Source: Glycomyces albidus
GTDB taxonomy: Bacteria; Actinomycetota; Actinomycetes; Mycobacteriales; Micromonosporaceae
Direction: 5' to 3'
Assembly (NCBI RefSeq): GCF_009451885.1
Contig: NZ_WIAO01000025.1
Location: 1 to 64,000 of the forward strand
Length of the DNA stretch: 64,000 nucleotides
The notes below the pieces were generated by a model. That model searched no databases, had not been told where the DNA came from, and saw nothing but the letters and a program-made list of their open reading frames with translations. The stretch's first letter is position 1, and each line of letters opens with the position of its first letter. Made by a program: the position numbers and the translations under genes. Positions 28,246 through 37,003 of this stretch are shown one piece after another.

Positions 28246-29883
28246 ATGACGCGTGAGGGGGACCGGGCGCGCGAGCGCCCGGTGTGGCTGCGACGGGCCT
28301 GGACGCGCAGCGTCCGCTGGGCCGGCCGGGCCGCGCGGCCGCTGATCGACCGCTTCCGCGCCTCCCTCCAGCTCCGGGTCGTCTCCTCGACCCTCATCGC
28401 CTCCACGATCCTGGTCCTCATCTTCAGCTTCGTCGTGGCCGGCTCGGTCACCTCCGGGCTCCTCACCGAACGGCAGGACACCGCCGTCGAGGAGACCAAC
28501 AACGCCGTCGCCCGCGCCGCCGAGCAGCTCGGCACCTACACGTCCTCCTCGGACACGGCGCTCGCCACGACCATGCAGAAGATCGTCAACGAGCTCACCC
28601 AGGACCCGGTCTACGCGCCGGTCATCGTGCTCCGCACCGGCGACGGCGTCGTGACCCGCTCGCACCCGGTCTCGGCCGACGTCCGGCCTTCCGAGGAGCT
28701 GCAAGCGGCGGTCGCCGGCCGCAACACCGCGGTCCAGTACGGCAACTTCGCGATCGACGGCGAACGGTCGGCGCCTTACCTCGTGGTCGGCTCCTACATC
28801 GACCTGAGCGTGGACTTCGAGCTGTACGCGTTCTACCCGCTCGAGTCGCAGGAGGAGGCCATCAGCCTCCTGCGCACCAACCTCGCGCTCGCGGGTGTCG
28901 CGCTGGTGCTGCTCCTCGGCGTCATCGCCGCGCTCGTCACCCGCCTGGTCGTCACGCCCGTCCGCGAGGCCGCCCGCACCTCCCAGCGGCTCGCCGCCGG
29001 CCTGCTCCACGAGCGCATGGAGGTCCGCGGCTCCGACGACCTCGCCCGGCTCGCCGGGTCGTTCAACCTCATGGCCGAGAACCTCCAGAGCCAGATCCGG
29101 CGCTTGGAGGAGATGTCGATGATGCAGCGCCGCTTCACCTCGGACGTCTCCCACGAGCTGCGCACTCCGCTCGCGACGATCCGCATGGCCGCCGACCTGC
29201 TCTACGACAACCGGGACGACTTCGACCCGGTCACGAAGCGCTCCACCGAGCTGCTCCAGCACGAGATCGACCGCTTCGAGGACCTCCTCCAGGAGCTGCT
29301 GGAGATCTCCCGCTTCGACTCCGGCTTCGCGTCCCTCGAAGTGGACGCCGTCGACGTCGGCCGCATCGCCGAGGACGTCGTCGAGGGCCTGTCCGGCCTC
29401 GCGGCCGAGTGCGGTGTCGAGGTGACCGTCTCCAAGCCGAGGCGCCGCGTCATCGCGGAGGTCGACCCGCGCCGCGTCCAGCGCATCCTGCGCAATCTCG
29501 TCTCGAACGCGATCGAGCACGCCGAGGGCAAGCCGGTGCGGATCACCGTCGCCGAGTCCGACTCGGCCGTCGCGGTCGCCGTCCGCGACGAGGGCGTCGG
29601 CCTCAAACCCGGCCACGCCGACCGCGTCTTCGACCGGTTCTGGCGCGCCGACCCCTCCCGCAACCGCAAGACCGGCGGCACCGGCCTCGGCCTCGCGATC
29701 AGCCTCGAGGACGCCAAACTCCACTCGGGGACGCTCCAGGCCGTCGGCGAGCCCGGCAAGGGCACCTTGTTCGTCCTCACCCTGCCGCTCCAGGCCGGCA
29801 ACCGCGTGATCACCTCGCCGATCCCGCTGCGCCTCGACCGGCGGAGCACCGGAAAGGAGGCCACCCGTGCGACGCAGGACTAG
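28246..29883 (+). CDS. mtrB: Sensor histidine kinase MtrB
   Basis: A 545-residue membrane histidine kinase. It has a cytoplasmic basic N-terminus, a transmembrane helix (about 45-68), an extracellular sensor region, a second helix (about 210-232) and a HAMP domain. The HisKA domain has phospho-His about 303 in VSHELRTPLATIRMAAD, and the HATPase domain has NLVSNAIEHAEG and the G-boxes GGTGLGLAISLE. It phosphorylates MtrA. The ATG follows the mtrA stop with no gap, and lpqB overlaps its end by 17 nt, so the three genes form a coupled operon. Confidence 0.97.
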   Translation: MTREGDRARERPVWLRRAWTRSVRWAGRAARPLIDRFRASLQLRVVSSTLIASTILVLIFSFVVAGSVTSGLLTERQDTAVEETNNAVARAAEQLGTYTSSSDTALATTMQKIVNELTQDPVYAPVIVLRTGDGVVTRSHPVSADVRPSEELQAAVAGRNTAVQYGNFAIDGERSAPYLVVGSYIDLSVDFELYAFYPLESQEEAISLLRTNLALAGVALVLLLGVIAALVTRLVVTPVREAARTSQRLAAGLLHERMEVRGSDDLARLAGSFNLMAENLQSQIRRLEEMSMMQRRFTSDVSHELRTPLATIRMAADLLYDNRDDFDPVTKRSTELLQHEIDRFEDLLQELLEISRFDSGFASLEVDAVDVGRIAEDVVEGLSGLAAECGVEVTVSKPRRRVIAEVDPRRVQRILRNLVSNAIEHAEGKPVRITVAESDSAVAVAVRDEGVGLKPGHADRVFDRFWRADPSRNRKTGGTGLGLAISLEDAKLHSGTLQAVGEPGKGTLFVLTLPLQAGNRVITSPIPLRLDRRSTGKEATRATQD

Positions 29884-31597
29884 TCTCGCGGCCGCACTCG
29901 CCGTCGGTACCGCCTGGCTCGCGGCCGCCTGCGGCATCCCCACGGGCCGCGACCCCGAGGTCATCGGCGAGGCCCCGACCGACTTCGGCGAGTCCTCCGG
30001 GACCAGCGCCGAGCGGTTCGAGCCGACCGCCGAAGCCGAGGTCACGGTCGCGAACTTCCTCAAGGCCGCCGCCGGCGACCCGGCCGGCCGCGACGACCGG
30101 CTCAACCTGTTCACCGCCTCCGGCGCCGAGCAGTTCTCAGCCGCAGGGGACGGCATCCGCCTGCTCGACGGCATCGACATCTCGTTCGGCGAGGGCAATT
30201 CGGTCGAATCGGCCATCGTCACGGTCACCGGCTCGGTCGTCGGCAACTACTACCTCGATGACGGCTCGGTCCGCATGAACTCGACGCCGAGCACCTACGA
30301 GGAGACGTTCACCCTCCAGCGCGACGGCGGCCTCCAGGACCCGTGGGAGATCGCGACCCTGCCGTTGCAGGTCGTCCTCGACTACGACCAGTTCCTCACC
30401 TCGTACACCGAGGCGCCGCTCTACTTCCGGGCCGGCGATTCGCAGCTGCTGGTGCCGGACCTGCGCTGGATCTACGACGACCTCGAGGCCGACGTCGGCC
30501 GCCGGATCCTGCTCGACTGGCTGCTGCAGGGCCCGTCGGACTTCACGAGCCAGTCCGCGCGGAGCGCGATCCCGGACGACTCGGACGGCGAGGTCGCCCG
30601 GCAGGACGACACCGTCCAGATCGACCTGACGCTCAGCGAGCCCATCGACGACACCGCCGTGCAGCAGGCCATGGCCGCGCAGATCGCCTGGACCCTCGGC
30701 CTCGGCGAGGGCTTCGTGCTCACCGCCGACGGCGAGACCATCGCCGAAGGCGCCCTAGAGGACTGGCGGAGCTGGAACGCGATCCCGGCGGACCTGCCGC
30801 AGACCGCCTACTTCATCGCGGAGGAGCGGGTCTGGGAGTACACGGGCAGCGAGGTCACCACGACCTCCCGGGAGCACCCGTGGGTCGGCTTCACCGCCGA
30901 GGGCCTCCGCGAGGTCGCGATCGGCCCGGCCGACCAGCTCGCCGCGGTCGTCGCCGGCGCGGGCGGCGACGTGCTCCAGGTCGGCCCCACGAACGACGCC
31001 CTCGGGGCCGTCCCGGGCCTGGGGACCTCGCTGGCCGACCCGCAGTGGCACCCGGAGTCGGCGGTCCTCGTCGTCTCCGACGGCGTGCCGACGGTCGTCA
31101 ACCCGAACACGCGGGCCGTCGTCCACTCGCTCACCTCGGGGGAGGCGGTGACCGCGATGGCCCTCTCGGCCGACGGCCGGCGCCTCGCGTACGTCGAGGG
31201 CGGCCACGTCTGGGTCGCGCCGCTCACCGTCGACGCCGACGGGAAGATCCAGGCCGGCGAGCCGGAGCGGATCGGCTACGGCATCGAGGAGGTCACCGAC
31301 GTGGCGTGGAGCTCCGAGAACTACCTGTGGGTGGCCGGAAAGCGCGACGACGACACGCTGTTCCAGGTCGCGCTCGACAACTCCCGGACGGACGTCCAGG
31401 CCGGCACGGCCGGGCTGGTGTTCTCGCAGATCGGCGCCAATCCGGCCGACCCGGTCGAGTCGATCGTCAACCGCGGCGAGCCGGTGCTCGCGGTCGCGAA
31501 CGCGACCCTGTACCGGGTCCACTCGAGCGGCCCCGAAGGCGTGCGCAACGGCAACGTCGCCGTGGGCGGCACCGCGCCGTTCACGGTCCTTCAGTAG
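29867..31597 (+). CDS. lpqB: Lipoprotein LpqB
   Basis: A 576-residue lipoprotein with the lipobox WLAAACGIPTG (Cys about 25), a GerMN-type domain (about 190-290) and a C-terminal beta-propeller-like LpqB domain. In mycobacteria LpqB binds the extracellular part of MtrB and tunes MtrAB signalling. The start is GTG 29867, inside the end of mtrB, preceded by GAAAGGAGG. A hairpin terminator follows. Confidence 0.95.
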   Translation: MRRRTSLAAALAVGTAWLAAACGIPTGRDPEVIGEAPTDFGESSGTSAERFEPTAEAEVTVANFLKAAAGDPAGRDDRLNLFTASGAEQFSAAGDGIRLLDGIDISFGEGNSVESAIVTVTGSVVGNYYLDDGSVRMNSTPSTYEETFTLQRDGGLQDPWEIATLPLQVVLDYDQFLTSYTEAPLYFRAGDSQLLVPDLRWIYDDLEADVGRRILLDWLLQGPSDFTSQSARSAIPDDSDGEVARQDDTVQIDLTLSEPIDDTAVQQAMAAQIAWTLGLGEGFVLTADGETIAEGALEDWRSWNAIPADLPQTAYFIAEERVWEYTGSEVTTTSREHPWVGFTAEGLREVAIGPADQLAAVVAGAGGDVLQVGPTNDALGAVPGLGTSLADPQWHPESAVLVVSDGVPTVVNPNTRAVVHSLTSGEAVTAMALSADGRRLAYVEGGHVWVAPLTVDADGKIQAGEPERIGYGIEEVTDVAWSSENYLWVAGKRDDDTLFQVALDNSRTDVQAGTAGLVFSQIGANPADPVESIVNRGEPVLAVANATLYRVHSSGPEGVRNGNVAVGGTAPFTVLQ

Positions 31598-31601
31598 CCG
31601 A

Positions 31602-31629
31602 AAGGCCCGGAGCGGCTGCTCCGGGCCTT
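31602..31629 (+). terminator. Terminator after lpqB
   Basis: A 12-bp stem AAGGCCCGGAGC with its complement, loop GGCT, a few bases after the lpqB stop. It is also downstream of the converging DUF3107 gene. Confidence 0.85.
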
Positions 31630-31657
31630 CAAGTCTGTCTGCGGAAGGCGTCCGTGT

Positions 31658-31780
31658 TCACGCGTCGACGGTGATCTGCACCTGGTTCACCGCGTGAAGC
31701 CCTCGCAGGCTCAGGCGTCGACGGTGCCGTGCTTCCCGTTCACCGCGCGAAGCCTTCGCAAGCTCAGGCGTCGACGGTGA
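31658..31780 (-). repeat. 53-bp tandem repeats duplicating the 3' end of the DUF3107 gene
   Basis: Three copies of GCGTCGACGGTG occur at 31662, 31715 and 31768 (period exactly 53). Two full units share their flanks, with a variable 11-nt core. On the minus strand each copy ends TVDA followed by TGA; because 53 is not a multiple of 3, the three stops (31764, 31711, 31658) are in three different frames. Confidence 0.85.
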
Positions 31781-31991
31781 AGCCGACCGAGCGCACGCTG
31801 GTGGCGGCGATCTCGACGTACGCGATCTTCTCGACCGGGACGATCACCTGGCGGCCCTTCTCGTCTTCGAGGCGAAGGACGCCGCCGTCCTTGACGGCCT
31901 GCTCGATCGTCTCGGACAGGTCCTTCGGCGACAGCTTGCTCTCCAACACCAGTTCGCGTGGGGCGTACTGGACACCGATCTTGACCTCCAC
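31764..31991 (-). CDS. DUF3107 family protein
   Basis: A 75-residue protein (start VEVKIGVQYAPRELVLES; end VEKIAYVEIAATSVRSVGFTVDA) matching DUF3107, a small actinobacterial family found next to a TetR regulator (TB9.4/Rv3208A in mycobacteria). It is probably a small beta-rich protein; function unknown. The start is GTG with GGAGG close upstream. The final codons belong to the 53-bp repeat unit, two more copies of which lie downstream. Confidence 0.9.
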   Translation of the reverse strand: MEVKIGVQYAPRELVLESKLSPKDLSETIEQAVKDGGVLRLEDEKGRQVIVPVEKIAYVEIAATSVRSVGFTVDA

Positions 31992-32138
31992 GGGCCCTCC
32001 TCAATCGAAATGCTTGACCTTCGGTCCGATGCAAGACTACTCGCGGCGACCCCCGCTCCACCGCACGGAGCGCTCCGCCGAGAGCGAACGGGCGCCCCGG
32101 AGAATTCATCCTCGGGGCGGCGCCCGATCAGTGCCGGC

Positions 32139-32756
32139 TCAGGATTCGCCCTCGCGCGGGAAGTGCGAGATGCCCCGCCACGCGAGGGTGCTCATGAGCT
32201 GCACGGCCTCGTCCTTGGGGATGGCGCGGCCGGAGGCGATCCACTTCCGGGCCGAGACCTCCGCGGTCCCGAGCAGCCCGGTGGCCAGGAGTTCAGCGCG
32301 GGCCTTGTCGACGTGGGTGTCGGCCATGATCGTGTCCGCCATCGCCGCGACGCACTCGGCCTCCATCTTCAGCACCCGCTCGGCGACTTCCGGGTCGTTG
32401 CGCTGGTCGGACTCGAACACCAGCCGGAACGCCTCGCCTTGGGCGTCGACGAACTCGAAGTACGCCCGCATCGCGCGGTTGACCCGCTCCTTGTTGTCCT
32501 CAGTGGACTGAAGGGCGTCGCGCACCTGGCCCACGAGCTCGGCGGCGCGGCCGTCGAGCAGCGCCAGGTACAACTCCAGTTTCGAGGTGAAGTGCTGGTA
32601 CAGCACCGGTTTCGAGACCCCGGCGTTCTCGGCGATGTCGTCCATCGAGGTGCTGTGGTACCCCTTGGAGACGAAGACGTCCTGAGCGGCCCGCAGCAGC
32701 TGCGCACGGCGTTCGCTCCTGGGCAGTCGGACCCGGCCCTCACCTGCGCTGTTCAC
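32139..32756 (-). CDS. TetR/AcrR family transcriptional regulator
   Basis: A 205-residue regulator. The HTH at about 15-60 has ERRAQLLRAAQDVFVSKGYHSTSMDDIAENAGVSKPVLYQHF, and a C-terminal ligand-binding helical domain follows. The pairing with DUF3107 (here 147 nt downstream on the same strand) matches the Rv3208/Rv3208A arrangement. The start is GTG with GAGGAGAGG upstream. Target genes are not evident. Confidence 0.92.
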   Translation of the reverse strand: MNSAGEGRVRLPRSERRAQLLRAAQDVFVSKGYHSTSMDDIAENAGVSKPVLYQHFTSKLELYLALLDGRAAELVGQVRDALQSTEDNKERVNRAMRAYFEFVDAQGEAFRLVFESDQRNDPEVAERVLKMEAECVAAMADTIMADTHVDKARAELLATGLLGTAEVSARKWIASGRAIPKDEAVQLMSTLAWRGISHFPREGES

Positions 32757-32932
32757 TCGGGTACCTCTCCTCGAACCATGTCGCCCATCCGTCAGTCGCG
32801 AGCACTTGCGACCTGAGCGAAGTTTACGGAAGTCTCAATCCAGTCTCCCAGCGTACGGGGGCGACAAATGCGGGTTCGAGTCACTGGGCGCGCCACGGTA
32901 CCTTGAGGGCGGGAATATGAAGGAGTTGTCTA

Positions 32933-35005
32933 GTGGTGTATGACCAGAACCGACCGGATGAGCAGCGTCCGAGCGGGGAGGAACGGGCAGCCCGCAGGCG
33001 GATCGGCAGGTCCTGGGGCCCGCCCGCGGACGAGGCCGACGAGACCGCCGACGCGGCCCGCCAGGGGGCGGGTCAGGCGCCGGAGCAGTACCGGTTCGAC
33101 CCGGACCGGGGTCGGCGCCACCGCTACAGCGAGGACCCCACCGGACAGGCCGCGAACGTGCCGGTCGAGATCGCCGAGACGGGCCCGATGGTCCCGGCGA
33201 CCCGCCGCCCCTCGCCGGGCGAGCAGTTCGAGCCGATCCCTCCGGCTCCTCAAGGCCCCCAAGGCTTCCAGGGCGAGCAGGCCCCGGTGAACCCGTTCGC
33301 ACCGCCAGGTGCGAACCAGGAGTTCGGTGCGCCGCCGGGTGCGAACCAGGAGTTCGGTGCGCCGCCGGGTGCGAACCAGGAGTACGCCCCGCCCGGTGCC
33401 GACCAGGAGTACGCCCCTCCGGGCCCGAACCGGGAGCACGGCGGCCCGCAGCCGGGCCCGAACCAGGAGTACGCGCCCCCCGGCGCGAACCGGGAGCCGC
33501 ACCCGCCGCAGGGCGCCGGCCCGGACTTCGGGGTCCGGCAGGGCGCGAACCAGCAGGACTTCAGCGCACCCGGCGGCCAGGACTACAGCGCCCCGCAGCA
33601 GCACCAGGACCGCCCGGCGCCGAACCAGGAGTACGCCCCGCCCGCCCAAGGCGCCCCGAACCAGAACCCCGCCGCCCCGCAGCAGCCCGCACCCCAGCAG
33701 CCCGCGGCCGAGCAGCCTGCGCCGCCGGTGAGCCAGCCGGCGCAGCAGTTCTACAGCGCCCCCGCCCCGGACTTCGGCGCGCCCCAGCAGCACCCCGGGT
33801 ACAGCGCCCCGCCGCTGCCCGGCGAGTACGCCGCCCCGCAGCCGACGTCCGCGCCGCCCGGACCCAACCAGGAGTTCGTCCAGACCCCGGCACCCGAACC
33901 CCAAGCGCCGCAACAGCAGTACAGCGCCCCGATGCAGCCGCAGCACACCGGCCCCATCGAACTCCCGCAGGCCGCGAGCGCCCCGCCCGCGTACGCACCT
34001 CCCGGCGCGAACCGCCCCGCGCCGCCCGAGCCGCAGACCGCCGAGCCTCCGGTCTCCCCGCCCCGGCCCGCCAAGCCCCTCGACGCCCAGCGGCCGCGCG
34101 TCCCGAGCCGGCCCCCCGCACCCGCGACCCCGCCGCCGCCCGCGGTCGTCGAGCAGCAGACCGACCAGTTCCCGGTCGTCCAGCCGCCGCCGATCACCGA
34201 GGTCTCGCCCGCAGCCGTCCCCAGCCCGCCCGTCACTGAGCAGGCCCCGCTGCGCACCGCGCCGGCCGACCGGCCGCCCATCGCCGAACCCACGCCGCCC
34301 GCGACCGTAGAGAACCCAGGACCGATGCCAGGAGCAGCGAACCCGGCCACCACCGTCGGGGCCCCCGACACCGAATCCGCCCGCCTCGTCGACGCCGTCC
34401 GCCAGGTCCCCGGCGTCCGCGACGCCTTCCACGTGACGGCCCCCGACGGCGCCTCGAGCCTCCGGCTCGAACTCGAGGACGGCGTCGACCCCGACGAGGT
34501 CCACGCGGTCGTCTCCGCCGTCGTGAACGAGCAGCGCGCGGTCGAACCCGGCCCGCAGTCCGTGGACGAGGCCGAGATCCGCGGCCACGTCGAGTCCGCC
34601 TCGACCGACGTCGAGGTCGCGTCGGTCGGGCCGGTCGATCTGCGCCGCGTCGAGATCGAGTCCGCCGGGCTCGAGGCGGAGGTGAGCGTCACGCTCGCGC
34701 TCGGCGACACCGAGTCCACCGGCAAGGTCGCCGTCCCGCCGATCGACTGGCACATCCAGCACGCCGCCGCGGCGGCCACAGTGGAGGCGCTGCGTCCGCG
34801 CCTGGGCACCGGCGACGTGCGCGTCGAGGTCGAGCACGCCTCGATCGTCCCCACCGGACCGGTCAAGACCGCGGTCGTCGTGATCCTCTGGCTCGACGGC
34901 AGGTCCGTGCGCCGCCTCTCCGGCGCATCGGTCGTGACGGCCGAACGCGCCCGCGCGGTGGTTTCGGCTACTTTGGGCGCGCTGGCAGCCGAAGTGGCAC
35001 ACTAG
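32933..35005 (+). CDS. Pro/Gln-rich repeat protein with a C-terminal alpha/beta domain
   Basis: A 690-residue protein, no signal peptide. Residues 1-120 are charged and disordered. About 120-465 are low complexity, with decapeptide repeats of the type PPGANQE(F/Y)(G/A) and many Pro, Gln and Ala. The C-terminal about 215 residues form a folded-looking domain with alternating strands and helices (ARLVDAVRQVPGVRDAFHV, VEVASVGPVDLRRVEI, HIQHAAAAATVEALRP, VVTAERARAVVSATLGAL). GTG 32933 has AAGGAG 7 nt upstream. The C-terminal domain is not recognised. The disordered tail could be a condensate or binding region; inference only. Confidence 0.8.
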   Translation: MVYDQNRPDEQRPSGEERAARRRIGRSWGPPADEADETADAARQGAGQAPEQYRFDPDRGRRHRYSEDPTGQAANVPVEIAETGPMVPATRRPSPGEQFEPIPPAPQGPQGFQGEQAPVNPFAPPGANQEFGAPPGANQEFGAPPGANQEYAPPGADQEYAPPGPNREHGGPQPGPNQEYAPPGANREPHPPQGAGPDFGVRQGANQQDFSAPGGQDYSAPQQHQDRPAPNQEYAPPAQGAPNQNPAAPQQPAPQQPAAEQPAPPVSQPAQQFYSAPAPDFGAPQQHPGYSAPPLPGEYAAPQPTSAPPGPNQEFVQTPAPEPQAPQQQYSAPMQPQHTGPIELPQAASAPPAYAPPGANRPAPPEPQTAEPPVSPPRPAKPLDAQRPRVPSRPPAPATPPPPAVVEQQTDQFPVVQPPPITEVSPAAVPSPPVTEQAPLRTAPADRPPIAEPTPPATVENPGPMPGAANPATTVGAPDTESARLVDAVRQVPGVRDAFHVTAPDGASSLRLELEDGVDPDEVHAVVSAVVNEQRAVEPGPQSVDEAEIRGHVESASTDVEVASVGPVDLRRVEIESAGLEAEVSVTLALGDTESTGKVAVPPIDWHIQHAAAAATVEALRPRLGTGDVRVEVEHASIVPTGPVKTAVVVILWLDGRSVRRLSGASVVTAERARAVVSATLGALAAEVAH
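33309..33380 (+). repeat. 30-bp perfect tandem repeats within a coding region
   Basis: GGTGCGAACCAGGAGTTCGG begins two adjacent identical 30-bp units (33309-33338, 33339-33368) and a third partial copy. The repeats encode PPGANQEFGA and keep the frame, so copy number could vary by slippage without frameshift. Confidence 0.9.
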
Positions 35006-35010
35006 CTCTC

Positions 35011-36000
35011 ATGAAACGGGCGCGGCTGGTCGGTGCCGAGGAGGTCCGCACTCCTCGGCGACCGCACTCGCCCTGGCCCGGTATCGAGCACCAGGTCAGC
35101 CGCCGCCGGCTGTTCATCCGGCACACGCCGCCGACCGCGCCGGACGCCGAGCCCGCCGTGTTCGTCCACGGGCTCGGCGGCTCGGCCCAGAACTGGACCG
35201 ACCTCGCCGACGCGCTCTCCGACCGGCTCCAGGTGGACGCGATCGACCTGCCCGGCTTCGGCCACTCGGCGCCGGCGCCGCGCGTCACCATCCCGCTGCT
35301 GGCGCAGGACGTGGCCGCGTGGATCATCGAGTCCACCCGCGGCCCCGTCCATCTCGCCGGCCACTCCCTCGGCGGCGCCGTCGCGGTGTACCTGGCCGCG
35401 ACCCGGCCGGGGCTGATCCGCACGCTGACGCTCATCTCGCCCGCGATGCCGTTCGGGAACCCGCGGCGCTCGCACCAGTCGCGCTACCTGCCGATGCTCG
35501 CGGTCCCGAACATCGCCTGGCTCGCCGACCGCGCGATGCGCGGCCGCACCCCGCAGCAGGTGGTCGACGAGGTCATCCGCGGCACCTGGGCCGACCCGGA
35601 CTCGATCCACCCGCAGCGGCGCCGCGAGGCGATCGCCGAGGCCCGGCACCGCCTCGCCGTCCCGTGGAACAACCGGGCCTATTTCCAGACCTATCGCGGC
35701 CTCATGGCCTCCTTCATGCAGGCCCTCGTGCCCGGGACGAACTCGCTGTGGCGCCTCGCCCGCGAGATCCAGTGCCCGACGCTGGTCATCTGGGGCAAGC
35801 AGGACCGGGTCATCGACGTCCGCCAGGCCCCGCCGACGGCGCTGGCGATCCCCGACTCGCGCCTGCTCATCCTCGACAACACCGGGCACGTGGCGATGAT
35901 GGAGCACCCGCAGGCGGTCGCGCGCGCGATGGCGGCGATGCTCGACGAAGTGAACGACGAGGCTCCTGAGGACGCGGAGGACGCCTTGAGCACATTGTGA
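35011..36000 (+). CDS. Alpha/beta hydrolase
   Basis: A 329-residue alpha/beta hydrolase. It has the oxyanion strand AVFVHGLGGSAQNW, the nucleophile elbow LAGHSLGGAV (Ser about 117), an acid in WGKQDRVIDV and the catalytic His in NTGHVAMMEHP. A cap domain of about 100 residues lies between. The substrate is unknown; some members of this type are esterases or lipases. It starts 5 nt after the repeat-protein stop and overlaps the DUF3152 gene by 4 nt (GTGA). Confidence 0.9.
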   Translation: MKRARLVGAEEVRTPRRPHSPWPGIEHQVSRRRLFIRHTPPTAPDAEPAVFVHGLGGSAQNWTDLADALSDRLQVDAIDLPGFGHSAPAPRVTIPLLAQDVAAWIIESTRGPVHLAGHSLGGAVAVYLAATRPGLIRTLTLISPAMPFGNPRRSHQSRYLPMLAVPNIAWLADRAMRGRTPQQVVDEVIRGTWADPDSIHPQRRREAIAEARHRLAVPWNNRAYFQTYRGLMASFMQALVPGTNSLWRLAREIQCPTLVIWGKQDRVIDVRQAPPTALAIPDSRLLILDNTGHVAMMEHPQAVARAMAAMLDEVNDEAPEDAEDALSTL

Positions 36001-36902
36001 ACTCACCGGTCCGCCGAGCCTGGGCCCTCCGGGTCCGCTTCTCACTTAGAATCGCGGGTGTGATTGAGGGAAGGCTGGGCCGCAACCGCAGGCTCCGGAG
36101 ACGGCGGCGCTTCGTGCTGCTCGCGATCCTGGTCCTGATGGCCGGCACCGGCGCGTTCTTCGCCTTGGGCGCGGCGGTCACCGACGGCAGGCCGCAGGCG
36201 TTGAACGACGAGGAGCAGGCCGCGCCGACCAGCGCCCCCGCCTCCGACGACGCGGTGCCGCCGTCGCCGTCGGCCTCGCCCGACGTCGCGGCCGTCCCGC
36301 TGTACTTCTCGGGGACCGGCACCTGGACGTACGCCGAGCCGGTCAACGCGGGCGTGGTCGGCCGCGCGGGCACGCTGCTGCAGTACAACGTGGCGGTCGA
36401 GAACGGCATCGGGCTCGACGCGGCGGAGGTCGGCGCCATCGTGCGCGCGACCCTCGCGGATCCGCGGTCGTGGATCGCGGGCGGCGCGTGGCGGTTCCAG
36501 CAGGTCGGCGGCGGCGATGCGGACTTCACGGTCTACCTGGCCAGTCCCGAGCAGCGCGCGTACCTGTGCGGCTCCCAGAACACGACGGTCTCGTGTCGCA
36601 ACGGCGACAACGTGGTCATCAACTCGGCGCGCTGGATCAGCGGCGTCGACCACTGGGACGGCACGCTCGAGTCGTACCGGCAGTACGCGGTGAACCACGA
36701 GGTCGGGCACCGGCTCGGCCATGGCCACGAGGTGTGCCCGGGCGCCGGCGAGCTGTCGCCGGTGATGGCCCAGCAGACGTACCAGCTGGCCGGCTGCACG
36801 GGCAACGCCTGGCCGTATCCGGACGGTGCGACGTACGTGTCCGGCCCGGCGGGGGACTACAACGGCCCGGACCTGCCGCCGGACGACTTCGTCGACCGCT
36901 AG
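35997..36902 (+). CDS. DUF3152 membrane-anchored zincin-like protein
   Basis: A 301-residue protein with a very basic cytoplasmic start, one transmembrane helix (about 40-60), a Pro/Ser/Ala linker and an extracellular DUF3152 domain (about 100-300). The domain has a complete extended metalloprotease motif NHEVGHRLGHGHE (HExxHxxGHxH) and three or more cysteines for disulphides. Actinobacterial members lie next to moeZ, as here. Probable secreted-side metallopeptidase; substrate unknown. The GTG overlaps the preceding stop. Confidence 0.9.
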   Translation: MNSPVRRAWALRVRFSLRIAGVIEGRLGRNRRLRRRRRFVLLAILVLMAGTGAFFALGAAVTDGRPQALNDEEQAAPTSAPASDDAVPPSPSASPDVAAVPLYFSGTGTWTYAEPVNAGVVGRAGTLLQYNVAVENGIGLDAAEVGAIVRATLADPRSWIAGGAWRFQQVGGGDADFTVYLASPEQRAYLCGSQNTTVSCRNGDNVVINSARWISGVDHWDGTLESYRQYAVNHEVGHRLGHGHEVCPGAGELSPVMAQQTYQLAGCTGNAWPYPDGATYVSGPAGDYNGPDLPPDDFVDR

Positions 36903-37003
36903 ACTCATATCAGCATGTGGGACATCGGATCCCACGGGGTGAATCTCGGCACACCGCGGTTCCCGGTGGAATATCCGCGGACTGGACATGCATTATTGGT
37001 TAT

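Noticed and set aside
31658-31780. Tandem 53-bp units as a CRISPR array
   Set aside because: Only two full units, variable cores of 11 nt (too short for spacers), and the repeat is part of a coding gene; no cas genes nearby.
33309-33380. 30-bp tandem repeats as a CRISPR array
   Set aside because: Units are contiguous with no spacers and lie in frame inside a protein gene.
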